A DNA stretch of 64,000 bases, from assembly GCF_001742225.1 (NCBI RefSeq), contig NZ_CP017079.1:3285-67284 (forward strand). The letters run 5' to 3'. The translations under genes were made by a program, and so were the position numbers. Below, piece after piece: positions 57,341 through 64,000 of this stretch; position 1 is the stretch's first letter, and every line of letters starts with the position of its first letter. This DNA is from Novosphingobium resinovorum (GTDB lineage Bacteria; Pseudomonadota; Alphaproteobacteria; Sphingomonadales; Sphingomonadaceae). Below the pieces are notes generated by a model that was given only the letters and a program-made list of their open reading frames with translations, searched no databases and was not told the DNA's origin.

Positions 57341-57931
57341 CAGCAGCTTTGAGGCGGGCCAGCTCGCCGCGCTGTTCAAACCAAAGCTGACCAGCGACCC
57401 GAACAGGCGCGGCGCCGACATGTTGCTGCGCTCGCTTAGTTCGAGGCGAGCAGGCCAGGGCGGGAGCACCCGGGCGCGGCTTGCTCGCATTGTCAGCCGT
57501 GCTCCGGAGGTCATGGTCAAGGTTACGGGCAGGCCGAAGGGCAAGAACCACGCGGCTGCGCATTTCGACTATATCGGCCGAAAAGGCGATGTGCCGCTTG
57601 AAACGCGCGATGGCGACATTCTGACTGACAAGGAAGATCGGGCGGCGCTGGCGCGCGATTGGGGCGATCCTGTCTATTGGCGTGACAATTCTACCGTAGC
57701 CGCCGTGAGCATGGTTTTTTCGATGCCGGCAGGCACAGACCCCGACAAGGTTCTTTCAGCGGTGCGCGAAGTCGCGCGGAGCGAGATCGGGCATGAGTGG
57801 GATTACGTCCTGGCGCTGCATACGGACACACCACGGCCTCACGTGCATGTGACGGTTGCAGCGCGCGGTGACACGGGGAAACGCTTCAACCCGCGACCTC
57901 AAACGCTGCATCATTACCGGGAGCGCTTTGC
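57327..57931 (+). pseudogene. Relaxase (MobA/VirD2-like), C-terminus lost to the IS21-family insertion
   Basis: The relaxase domain is present: MVKVTGRPKGKNHAAAHFDY with the likely catalytic tyrosine in FDYIGRKG, and the metal-binding histidines in ALHTDTPRPHVHVTV. GTG start at 57327. Native codons end at 57931; the frame continues 13 codons into the insertion element and stops at 57971. Full-length relaxases of this type are two to three times longer, so the C-terminal region is missing. The nicking domain might still fold. Confidence 0.82.
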
Positions 57932-58054
57932 TGTCAACGGCGGAGCAAAAGTCGGCCATTCGGCGGCGTAAAACCAGGCCACGGTGTTACATGCCGGGGG
58001 GAGTGGCGTGAGGGCGTAGCCCGAAGGCCACTCCCCCCGGCATTGGCTTGATTT

Positions 58055-58822
58055 TCAGGGTCTGGTTTTGGCCTTTCGGGCCCGGCTGTGAGCGAGGCGA
58101 TAGCTTTCGCCGTTCATCTCGAGGATGCTGACGTGATGGGTCAGACGATCGAGGAGCGCGCCTGTGAGGCGCTCGGATCCGAAGGTTTCAGTCCATTCGT
58201 CGAAGGGCAGGTTGCTGGTGATCAAGGTGGAGCCGCGCTCATAGCGCTGGGAGATCAGCTCGAACAACAGTTCGGCACCGGTCTTGGAGAGCGGTACGAA
58301 GCCCAGTTCGTCAATGATGAGCAGCTTGTATCCGGCCATCTGCTTCTGGAAGCGCAGGAGACGCCGCTCGTCGCGCGCCTCCATCATCTCGCTGACCAGC
58401 GCCGCCGCAGTGGTGAAGCCCACCGACAGTCCTTTCTGGCATGCTGCCAGCCCGAGCCCCAAAGCTACGTGCGTCTTGCCGGTGCCCGATGGCCCCAGAG
58501 CGATGGCGTTCTCACGCCGCTCGATCCACTCGCAGCGCGCCATCTCGAGCACCTGCATCTTGTTGAGCCTGGGGATAGCGGCGAAGTCGAAGCTGTCGAG
58601 GCTTTTGACGGCGGGGAAGCGCGCGGCCTTGATGCGCCGCTCGACCATACGACGCTCCCTGTCGATCATCTCCATCTCGACGAGACGGGCGAGGAAGCGG
58701 ATATGATCGACGCCTTCAGCGGCACATTGCCGGGCGAGCTTGTGATGCTCTCGCAGGCACGTAGGCAGCTTGAGTGCCTTGAGATGGTGAGCGAGAAGAA
58801 TCTCCGGTGCCTGATCGCTCAT
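58055..58822 (-). CDS. istB: IstB-like ATPase of the IS21-family element
   Basis: A 255-residue AAA+ helper of the transposase. Walker A is LGPSGTGKTHVA, Walker B LLIIDELGFV, with the sensor region TLITSNLPFDEW. The ATG overlaps the istA stop (ATGA). Confidence 0.95.
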   Translation of the reverse strand: MSDQAPEILLAHHLKALKLPTCLREHHKLARQCAAEGVDHIRFLARLVEMEMIDRERRMVERRIKAARFPAVKSLDSFDFAAIPRLNKMQVLEMARCEWIERRENAIALGPSGTGKTHVALGLGLAACQKGLSVGFTTAAALVSEMMEARDERRLLRFQKQMAGYKLLIIDELGFVPLSKTGAELLFELISQRYERGSTLITSNLPFDEWTETFGSERLTGALLDRLTHHVSILEMNGESYRLAHSRARKAKTRP

Positions 58823-60327
58823 GCGGCCTCCTGCCTGTCGGACAGCAGGCTCATATAGGCTCTGGCAAAGGTCTTCTCGACCGTCGTGCGTGGCAGGAAG
58901 GGATAGACGTCCAGGTCCAGCCTGGGCGGCACGCGTTCGACCCGGCACAGGACCAGGTGCCTGACGGCATCGAAGCCGATGGCGCCAAGGTCGATGGCCT
59001 GTTCCACCGCCGCCTGGAGATCGGCGATGGTGAACGTTTCCAGCAGGCGCAGCACCTGTACATATTCGCGCCTGCCATGTTTGTGCATGCGCCCTTCCAT
59101 CAACCGCTGGAGCGTCCCGAACGCTTCGGGCAGGTCCCAGCCCTGCAAAGGGGCCGCCTGGTCGAATGCGTTGATCTTCTGCTCAATCAGCGGGAGATAA
59201 TGGAGCGGGTCGAAGATAACCTCCTCGCGGGCATGGCAACGCGGGTGACGGGCGATGACCTCGCTGCGGCATCCGATCACCACCGCATCGACATAGGCCC
59301 TGATCCAGACTTCCTGATGGCCCCAGGCCACCGGAACCGAATAATCGTTGGTCCTGTAGCGCACCAGGGATTGCGAGGAGACCCGCCCCCCGGTCTGATC
59401 GCAGGCCTCGAAGGGTGTAGCGGGCAGAGGCTGCATCGCCGCCAAATCGCGCTGCAAGCGCTCACCGATCGTCTCGCTCTCCCCGCGCACCTTGTCCTGC
59501 TGGCGCCTGCGGCATTGCTCCTCCAGCCACAGGTTGAACGCCTCCCAGGTCGGGAACTTCGGGATCGGCACCATGAAATTGCGGCGGCAGTAACCAACCA
59601 GCCCTTCCACATTGCCTTTCTCGTTCCCCTTGCCCGGGCGGGCATAGCGGTCGCGGATCACGTAATGCGACAGGAAAGCGCTGAACAGCGTGGCACGCTT
59701 GCGCGTGCCGTCTGGCAGGATCTTCGCCACCAGGCAGCGATCGTTGTCATAGACGATCGAGCGCGGCACCGCGCCGAAGAACGCGAAGGCATGGACATGT
59801 CCGTCCACCCAGGCCTCCGCCACCGCCGCCGGATAGGCTCGCACATAGCAGGCATCACTGTGCGGCAGATCGAGCGCGAAGAAGTAAGCCTTTTGCTCCA
59901 CCCCGCCGATCTCCACCAGCGCTTCCCCGAAATCGGCCTGCGCATCTCCCGCCGGGTGCGCCAGCGGCACGAACATCTCCCGGCTGCGTTGCTCGCGCTC
60001 CCGGATGTAATCCTTGATGATCGTATAGCCGCCGGTAAAACCATGTTCGGTGCGCAAACGGTCGAATACCCGCTTCGCCGTATGGCGCTGCTTGCGCGGG
60101 ACACCGCGATCCCCCTCAAGCCATCCATCGATGATCCCCACAAACCCGTCCAGCTTCGGGCGCTGCGGTGCAGACTGACGCCGGTAACCCGGCGGCGATG
60201 AAAACGACAGCATCTTGCGCACCGTATCGCGCGACACATTGAAACGCTTCGCCGCCGCCCGTTGGCTCATGCCATCCGCGCAAGCCAAACGGACCTGAAG
60301 ATAAAGTTCCACGCTGTAGATCCCCAC
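58819..60327 (-). CDS. istA: IstA-like transposase of the IS21-family element
   Basis: A 502-residue DDE transposase. The N-terminal HTH (GMSQRAAAKRFNVSRDTVRK) is followed by the integrase core with DAQADFGEALVEIGG (first Asp), SIVYDNDRC (second Asp) and NEKGNVEGLVGYCRRNF (Glu). The C-terminal beta-barrel includes YSVPVAWGHQEVWIRAY. Full length. Confidence 0.95.
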   Translation of the reverse strand: MGIYSVELYLQVRLACADGMSQRAAAKRFNVSRDTVRKMLSFSSPPGYRRQSAPQRPKLDGFVGIIDGWLEGDRGVPRKQRHTAKRVFDRLRTEHGFTGGYTIIKDYIREREQRSREMFVPLAHPAGDAQADFGEALVEIGGVEQKAYFFALDLPHSDACYVRAYPAAVAEAWVDGHVHAFAFFGAVPRSIVYDNDRCLVAKILPDGTRKRATLFSAFLSHYVIRDRYARPGKGNEKGNVEGLVGYCRRNFMVPIPKFPTWEAFNLWLEEQCRRRQQDKVRGESETIGERLQRDLAAMQPLPATPFEACDQTGGRVSSQSLVRYRTNDYSVPVAWGHQEVWIRAYVDAVVIGCRSEVIARHPRCHAREEVIFDPLHYLPLIEQKINAFDQAAPLQGWDLPEAFGTLQRLMEGRMHKHGRREYVQVLRLLETFTIADLQAAVEQAIDLGAIGFDAVRHLVLCRVERVPPRLDLDVYPFLPRTTVEKTFARAYMSLLSDRQEAA

Positions 60328-60429
60328 ACCTCCCTGACTTGGCAGAAAGGCTTCAAGGTGGACGACTTTTACGCCGCCCGCAGCAGGACTATCCCGCCGC
60401 TAGCGTGGCCGAATATTGCTCCGCCGTTC

Positions 60430-60762
60430 TCAACCAAATCCCTTTCGCTTGATTCCGTAGAGCGGTAGCGGCGTGTAGCTCGACCCACCCCAAAAGACGC
60501 GGTTCCGGTTCGCCGCTTTGGTCCGGCCCCAAAGGAAGATCAGCCGGAATGCGTTCACGTCATGCCGCACGATGAGCCGCGCCATCGCATAAAGCGCGAC
60601 GGCGGCCGCGCCGCCGTAGAGAGGATTGCCCGAACCAACCAACGTGATTGCGCCCGCCATGATGATGAGCGCGCCCGCCTCAATGGGAACACCCGCCCAC
60701 AAAGCGGGGCGGGTGACGGCCAAGAACAGCGGGTCTTTTGTCATTTCTTCCTGACCGTCCAT
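60430..60762 (-). CDS. virB3: VirB3-like T4SS protein, 3' end abuts the IS21-family element
   Basis: A 110-residue membrane protein: DPLFLAVTRPALWAGVPIEA, then a second hydrophobic stretch and a soluble end (NPLYGG, DVNAFRLIFLWGRTK). It is near normal length. Its TGA stop is made by the first three bases of the IS end (60432-60430), so the last native residues may be lost. virB4, which should follow, is absent. Confidence 0.85.
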   Translation of the reverse strand: MDGQEEMTKDPLFLAVTRPALWAGVPIEAGALIIMAGAITLVGSGNPLYGGAAAVALYAMARLIVRHDVNAFRLIFLWGRTKAANRNRVFWGGSSYTPLPLYGIKRKGFG

Positions 60763-60768
60763 CCCCGA

Positions 60769-61110
60769 TCACCCCGTAATCGTGTCGACGATCCACGGCG
60801 CGGAGAACACGATCACCACGCCAACTACGACCGTGACGAGCATCTGCACCGACGCGCGGCCGAGGAACCACAGAAGGCCAACGACGATGATCGCGATGAT
60901 CGCCAGCGTGCGGAGCAAGCCGTTGCTCAGCAGGCCGAGAATGTTGTCGGCCAGGCCTTCAAAGTTTGCCTGCGCAAAAGCCGGCTCCGCTATGAGCAGG
61001 CTTGCCAGCAGCGACAGGGGCAGCGCGCGCGCCATGAGCGGCGAGGGCTTGAGACGCGCGAGCAGCGCGTCGAGCCGGGATTCAGCCTTGATCTTCCAGA
61101 TACGAAACAT
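60769..61110 (-). CDS. virB2: VirB2/TrbC-like pilin
   Basis: A 113-residue protein with a long signal region (ALPLSLLASLLIAEPAFAQA) and two membrane segments (TLAIIAIIVVGLLWFLG, MLVTVVVGVVIVFSAPWIV), the hairpin of conjugative pilins. It is between virB1 and virB3, the usual order. Confidence 0.88.
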   Translation of the reverse strand: MFRIWKIKAESRLDALLARLKPSPLMARALPLSLLASLLIAEPAFAQANFEGLADNILGLLSNGLLRTLAIIAIIVVGLLWFLGRASVQMLVTVVVGVVIVFSAPWIVDTITG

Positions 61111-61131
61111 TCGACAACTCCTATCTTCGCC

Positions 61132-61797
61132 TTACGAACCAATCCGCGCGTGTTGGGCGCGGCCGAAAACATCCCACGCAGGCGGTGCAGGCGGTGGAGC
61201 CGCCTCCATGTTCTCCGCTGCGATTTCCGCCAGCTCCACCGGCACACGACCGGCGCCAGTGTCGCTCACGGCGGCGCTGGCGGGCTGATCGCCCACGATG
61301 ACAGTCGGGATTGCGGTCGCAGGCCGACCGCTGACGCGGCGACCTGCATTCTCCACGCGGGCGACATAGCCGTTGCGGAAACCTCTCGATTGAGAGCCTG
61401 TGTTATACATGCTGAGTGCGACCCGAAGGGCCTCTTGCGGGGTGCGACCCGTCTTGGCCGAACGGAAATTGGACAGGAGCACACGGCCTGCCGCTTCGAC
61501 ATTGGCGCACTGCTTGAAAACAGTGTCCCACGTCAGGCCGAGCCAGCCCATGTTGCGTGAATTGATTTGGCCGAGGCCGAGATCCACGCTGTAGCCGCGC
61601 GCAACATAAGAGCGCGCGGTTGCGATAGCCTCCGCCTCATTGCGCGGACGGCGCGGCTGACTGGCCACGCCGTTGACGTTGATCGCAAAAACATAGTTGG
61701 AAGATTCCGCATCCACGATCGCGGCGATCGTATGCGGCGCTACCGCTGGGGCGCATTGCGCCGCCAGCGAAAGAACGGCTCCGGTTTCGAGGAACAC
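61132..61797 (-). CDS. virB1: VirB1-like lytic transglycosylase
   Basis: A 221-residue protein with a transglycosylase/SLT domain: AIVDAESSNYVFAINVNG (catalytic Glu), DLGLGQINSRNMGW and ALSMYNTGSQSRGF. It opens peptidoglycan for the secretion channel. The C-terminal tail is Pro/Ala-rich. First of the three virB genes left before the IS. Confidence 0.9.
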   Translation of the reverse strand: MFLETGAVLSLAAQCAPAVAPHTIAAIVDAESSNYVFAINVNGVASQPRRPRNEAEAIATARSYVARGYSVDLGLGQINSRNMGWLGLTWDTVFKQCANVEAAGRVLLSNFRSAKTGRTPQEALRVALSMYNTGSQSRGFRNGYVARVENAGRRVSGRPATAIPTVIVGDQPASAAVSDTGAGRVPVELAEIAAENMEAAPPPAPPAWDVFGRAQHARIGS

Positions 61798-61811
61798 GTT
61801 CCCGCTCCCGG

Positions 61812-62135
61812 TCAGTTGCGCGGCTGATAGTAGGTCTGTTGCCGCCCGTCAGTCCAAGTGACCGTCAAGCGACCAGGCCTCCCATCATCCGGCTTCTTGT
61901 ATTTTGTCTTGGCGATACCCCCGCCCGTGCATGTCGGGAAGCTGCCGCCGAGAGCCAGCACCCGCCACAGTTTCGTTATCGGTGGAACACAGGCTGGATA
62001 TTGCGTCGGACCACCCGGGTTGGAGATGCACAGAACAACCTCACATGCCCAAGTATTATCCGACGCTACAGCGGGGGTCGATTGCACCGCAGCCCCCACC
62101 AAGGCGGCCGCGAGCGCGAAATTAAAAGCTTTCAT
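61812..62135 (-). CDS. Small exported protein preceding virB1
   Basis: A 107-residue protein with a signal peptide (KAFNFALAAALVGAAVQSTP). The mature part has four Cys (WACEVVLCISNPGG, YPACVPPITKLWRVL, SFPTCTGGG), which suggests disulfides in the periplasm. Proteins with this Cys pattern are commonly encoded at the start of T4SS operons; no function is established. The start at 62135 is used (MKAFNF). Confidence 0.65.
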   Translation of the reverse strand: MKAFNFALAAALVGAAVQSTPAVASDNTWACEVVLCISNPGGPTQYPACVPPITKLWRVLALGGSFPTCTGGGIAKTKYKKPDDGRPGRLTVTWTDGRQQTYYQPRN

Positions 62136-62194
62136 CGCTTTCTCCCTCGTCATCGAGATTTATGCACATATCACGATGAGGGGGAAAGGGAAGC

Positions 62195-62503
62195 CTAAAA
62201 CGCCAATTTGTTGCTGCATTGTTTGTCGGGGACCAATCGGATATGGTCATCCTCATATCCGTAATCGAGCACGACATGCCGCACGGCACTTGACAGTCGC
62301 TTGTATGTTTTAAGCGTCGGTTGCTCGAATAGGCAGACATTCAGCCACTTATCGCCATGCCACGATACTTTAACGTTGATGATCCATTCACTCGACGGCA
62401 ACTGCGCAATCTCGACCGCTTGGATCATTCCCCCAGCGGGGCGGCGGGTGGTTAGTTCGCGTTCCAGGATCGGATCATACTGCCAATCGTCGCTATGCGG
62501 CAT
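62195..62503 (-). CDS. Hypothetical protein upstream of the virB cluster
   Basis: A 102-residue protein (MIQAVEIAQLPSSEWIINVK, KTYKRLSSAVRHVVLDYGYE). No family recognised. It lies upstream of the virB genes on the same strand and divergent from the ribbon-helix-helix gene, with the palindromic site 62607-62626 between them. Confidence 0.5.
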   Translation of the reverse strand: MPHSDDWQYDPILERELTTRRPAGGMIQAVEIAQLPSSEWIINVKVSWHGDKWLNVCLFEQPTLKTYKRLSSAVRHVVLDYGYEDDHIRLVPDKQCSNKLAF

Positions 62504-62606
62504 CGTGATTTATTCCCTTTTACCGATAAGGATATGTCTATCCTCGCTTTGACGGCGAGGGCAACCCGGCTTGTCCTCTCTTGCCGTGCAACCACATTAC
62601 AGCCAT

Positions 62607-62626
62607 TAAGCGTGTCAACACGCTTA
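62607..62626. promoter_or_regulatory. Operator candidate TAAGCGTG-TCAA-CACGCTTA
   Basis: A perfect 8-bp inverted repeat with a 4-bp spacer in the divergent promoter region, 37 bp before the ribbon-helix-helix gene. The same arms occur at 32680-32699 in front of the candidate rep region. Confidence 0.65.
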
Positions 62627-62662
62627 TTCCGGCACCACATCAACCTCTTGTGTTTTAGACCT

Positions 62663-62911
62663 ATGGCTCGCCCGAAAAGACAGGAAGACCCCCTTCTCCC
62701 GGTTCCCTTGCCCCGGCGTCGGCCGAGCCGCGCGAACACGCGCAATCTCGCAGCGTCGGTGAAACCCGAGCTGGCGGCAGAGATCAAAAACCTTGCTGAG
62801 CGCGAACAAACGTCCGTTGCCGCCCTGGTCGAAGAGGCGACGATTAATCTCTTGAAAGCACGCGGGATCGAATATCCCGACTATCTGCGCCACTACCGCA
62901 AGTTGGCGTGA
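62663..62911 (+). CDS. Ribbon-helix-helix DNA-binding protein
   Basis: An 82-residue protein. A basic N-terminus is followed by an RHH-like domain (RNLAASVKPELAAEIKNLAE, REQTSVAALVEEATINLLKA). It is a likely autoregulator of the divergent virB-side promoter through the site at 62607-62626 and, by the shared arms, perhaps of the rep region at 32680. No toxin gene follows. Confidence 0.75.
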   Translation: MARPKRQEDPLLPVPLPRRRPSRANTRNLAASVKPELAAEIKNLAEREQTSVAALVEEATINLLKARGIEYPDYLRHYRKLA

Positions 62912-62918
62912 CGAGCGC

Positions 62919-62928
62919 GTTATAGGCC
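62919..62928. repeat. GTTATAGGCC direct repeat, copy 1
   Basis: The same 10 bases are at 63980-63989. The pair flanks the serine recombinase gene 62992-63864. Confidence 0.45.
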
Positions 62929-62991
62929 CAGTCGGCCCGAAGCTGCGATTTTGGCCAGGTTGAAGAACGAACACTGAACGCTTGATTGATT

Positions 62992-63864
62992 CTACCAGGA
63001 CCGTTGCTGACCACCGACCTCGTAGATATCGGCTTCCATGGAGCAATTGTAGCTCTCTGCGATGTTGAACATCTCGGAGAGGAGGCTTTGGATTTCCTCA
63101 TCAAGGGAAATGCCATCCGGATCGGGGTCATAGGCGACGGTCAGTTTGTAATCACAATTGCCGTTTTTTACCATGGCGTAGTCGCGTTCCAGCATCGCCT
63201 CAATCCGCTCCCGAGCGGGTTTTCTACCTCTTCCACGCTTGTTGAAGTTCTCGATAATCAGATGCAGGGCGATGCTGGCAGTGGGCGGCTTTTCCGGCAG
63301 TTTGGTCTGTGACGGAATAATGTCGAGCGCCCGATAGACGGTCATTCGTGAGACCTTCAGGTCGCGGGCAACGCGGGCCTTGCTGGCGCCGGCGGCAAGG
63401 CGACGGCGGATTTCATCGTCATCGACGTTCTTCTTCCGGCCTTTGTAAACGCCTTCGGCGCGCGCCGCTTCGATCCCGGCGCGCTGACGATCCTTGATGA
63501 ACTTCAGCTCCATATCGGCGACCATGCCGAGTATGGTGATGACCATTCGCCCCATGTCGCCCGCCGTCGTCACCTCTGGCTCAAGGATGCGCAGCGAAGC
63601 TCCCTTTTCATCAAGCTCATGCACCAGGTTCAGGACATCGCGCGTGGAGCGGCCGAGCCGGTCGAGCCGCAGCACGACCAGCTCGTCGCCGGTGTGCATA
63701 AACTGCATGATCGTTTCCAGTTCCGTGCGCCCGCTCCGCGAGGCCCCCGATCCGGTCTCGGAACGGATAATTTCGCAACCTGCATTCTTGAGGCGGCCAA
63801 TCTGGATATCCAGATCCTGGTCCGTGGTGCTGACGCGGGCATATCCGATACGAGCCAAGTGCAA
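62992..63864 (-). CDS. Serine recombinase with long C-terminal extension
   Basis: A 290-residue protein. The resolvase domain has IGYARVSTTDQDLDIQ (catalytic Ser), LRLDRLGRSTRDVLNL and GMVADMELKFIKDRQRAGIE. The HTH has SKARVARDLKVSRMTVYRAL. About 95 extra residues follow (KRGRGRKPARERIEAMLERD, ..., MFNIAESYNCSMEADIYEVG), unlike ordinary TnpR. It is possibly a resolvase of another Tn3-like element or an invertase. The region 63865-64000 upstream has GTCACATT repeats that may be its site. Confidence 0.82.
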   Translation of the reverse strand: MHLARIGYARVSTTDQDLDIQIGRLKNAGCEIIRSETGSGASRSGRTELETIMQFMHTGDELVVLRLDRLGRSTRDVLNLVHELDEKGASLRILEPEVTTAGDMGRMVITILGMVADMELKFIKDRQRAGIEAARAEGVYKGRKKNVDDDEIRRRLAAGASKARVARDLKVSRMTVYRALDIIPSQTKLPEKPPTASIALHLIIENFNKRGRGRKPARERIEAMLERDYAMVKNGNCDYKLTVAYDPDPDGISLDEEIQSLLSEMFNIAESYNCSMEADIYEVGGQQRSW

Positions 63865-64000
63865 AATCCGTCACATTAGGGTGGCTCTTGCAGTGTATCG
63901 TCACATTGAGCGCAAACCCACCCTTTTGTGACAGACGAATGGTGTCACTCGGCCCTATCACTCTGGGGTGTACCCAAATGTTATAGGCCGATCAGCCGCC
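63865..64000. promoter_or_regulatory. Repeat-containing region upstream of the serine recombinase
   Basis: GTCACATT occurs at about 63869 and 63900, TTTTGTGAC follows near 63923, and AGGGTGG / CCACCCT form an inverted pair. Such repeats are expected of a res or crossover site next to a serine recombinase gene. GTTATAGGCC copy 2 is at 63980-63989. No gene is seen. Confidence 0.45.

Larger units (their letters stand above)
57932..60432 (-). mobile_element. IS21-family insertion sequence (2501 bp)
   Basis: The ends begin TG and end CA. The left end reads TGTCAACGGCGGAGCAA (57932 onwards) and the right end, on the opposite strand, TGAGAACGGCGGAGCAA (60432 inwards). Further matching subterminal repeats include GGCGGCGTAAAA (57962-57973) and its inverse (60367-60378). 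It carries istA and istB on the minus strand. No target duplication is seen, so the flanks (relaxase and virB3) were probably brought together by a deletion at the element. Confidence 0.85.

Noticed and set aside
58807..60201. Long plus-strand frame opposite istA
   Set aside because: Shadow of istA; no recognisable motif and wrong composition.
1..64000. rRNA, tRNA or CRISPR arrays
   Set aside because: None was recognised on either strand by eye.

Overview
The window looks like plasmid DNA from a sphingomonad (Sphingomonadaceae, Alphaproteobacteria). It is GC-rich and carries an RPA-type repA with iterons, Ti-type traA/traC/traD/traG, a DUF6118 gene behind traA, and a second ParA/ParB plus mobilisation backbone. 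The taxon is inferred from gene families, not from a database match.

Layout: (1) Bases 1-45 are the right end of a Tn3-family element lying outside the window. (2) Bases 46-28300 are replicon A. It holds a split histidine phosphatase, several toxin-antitoxin-like pairs, a SprT-like gene, parA with a ribbon-helix-helix partner, repA with seven iterons and a DnaA box, traG, an MNT-HEPN gene between two VbhA-like small proteins, traD/traC, oriT, traA, a cargo block (phospholipase A, NDH-2, SDR, TetR, EmrB/EmrA/NodT efflux, second TetR, NmrA-type reductase, HxlR), a CopG-like gene and a tyrosine recombinase. (3) Bases 28301-32656 are a complete 4.36-kb Tn3-family transposon. (4) Bases 32657-64000 are replicon B. 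It starts with a replication-control region and candidate initiator, a CHC2/Toprim-like protein and a nuclease. A 20-kb stretch of mostly plus-strand genes follows (ParB-like, ArdC, VbhA/Fic pair, DNA methyltransferase, many small unknowns, recombinase, SSB, ParA/ParB), then a candidate oriT and mobC, a relaxase cut by an IS21-family element, the truncated start of a VirB type IV secretion operon, and a serine recombinase.

Two observations stand out. First, replicon A was once a closed circle. The two halves of one histidine phosphatase gene lie at its two ends, rejoin in frame across a CGTTC duplication, and abut Tn3-family inverted repeats. The molecule is therefore a fusion of two replicons made by transposition. 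Second, the plus-strand genes left of the candidate oriT have the content of a conjugative leading region (ArdC, methyltransferase, SSB, ParB-like protein). Their operons are preceded by repeated, hairpin-rich leaders of about 140-275 bp: family L1 three times, L2 twice, L3 twice, with a diverged L1-like leader before the SprT-like gene of replicon A. A 16-bp palindrome, GGTGGCAGCTGCCACC, recurs about ten times in the same region and was not seen in replicon A. The leaders may be single-stranded-DNA promoters or another shared control element, and the small unknown genes behind them are candidate establishment or anti-defence factors.
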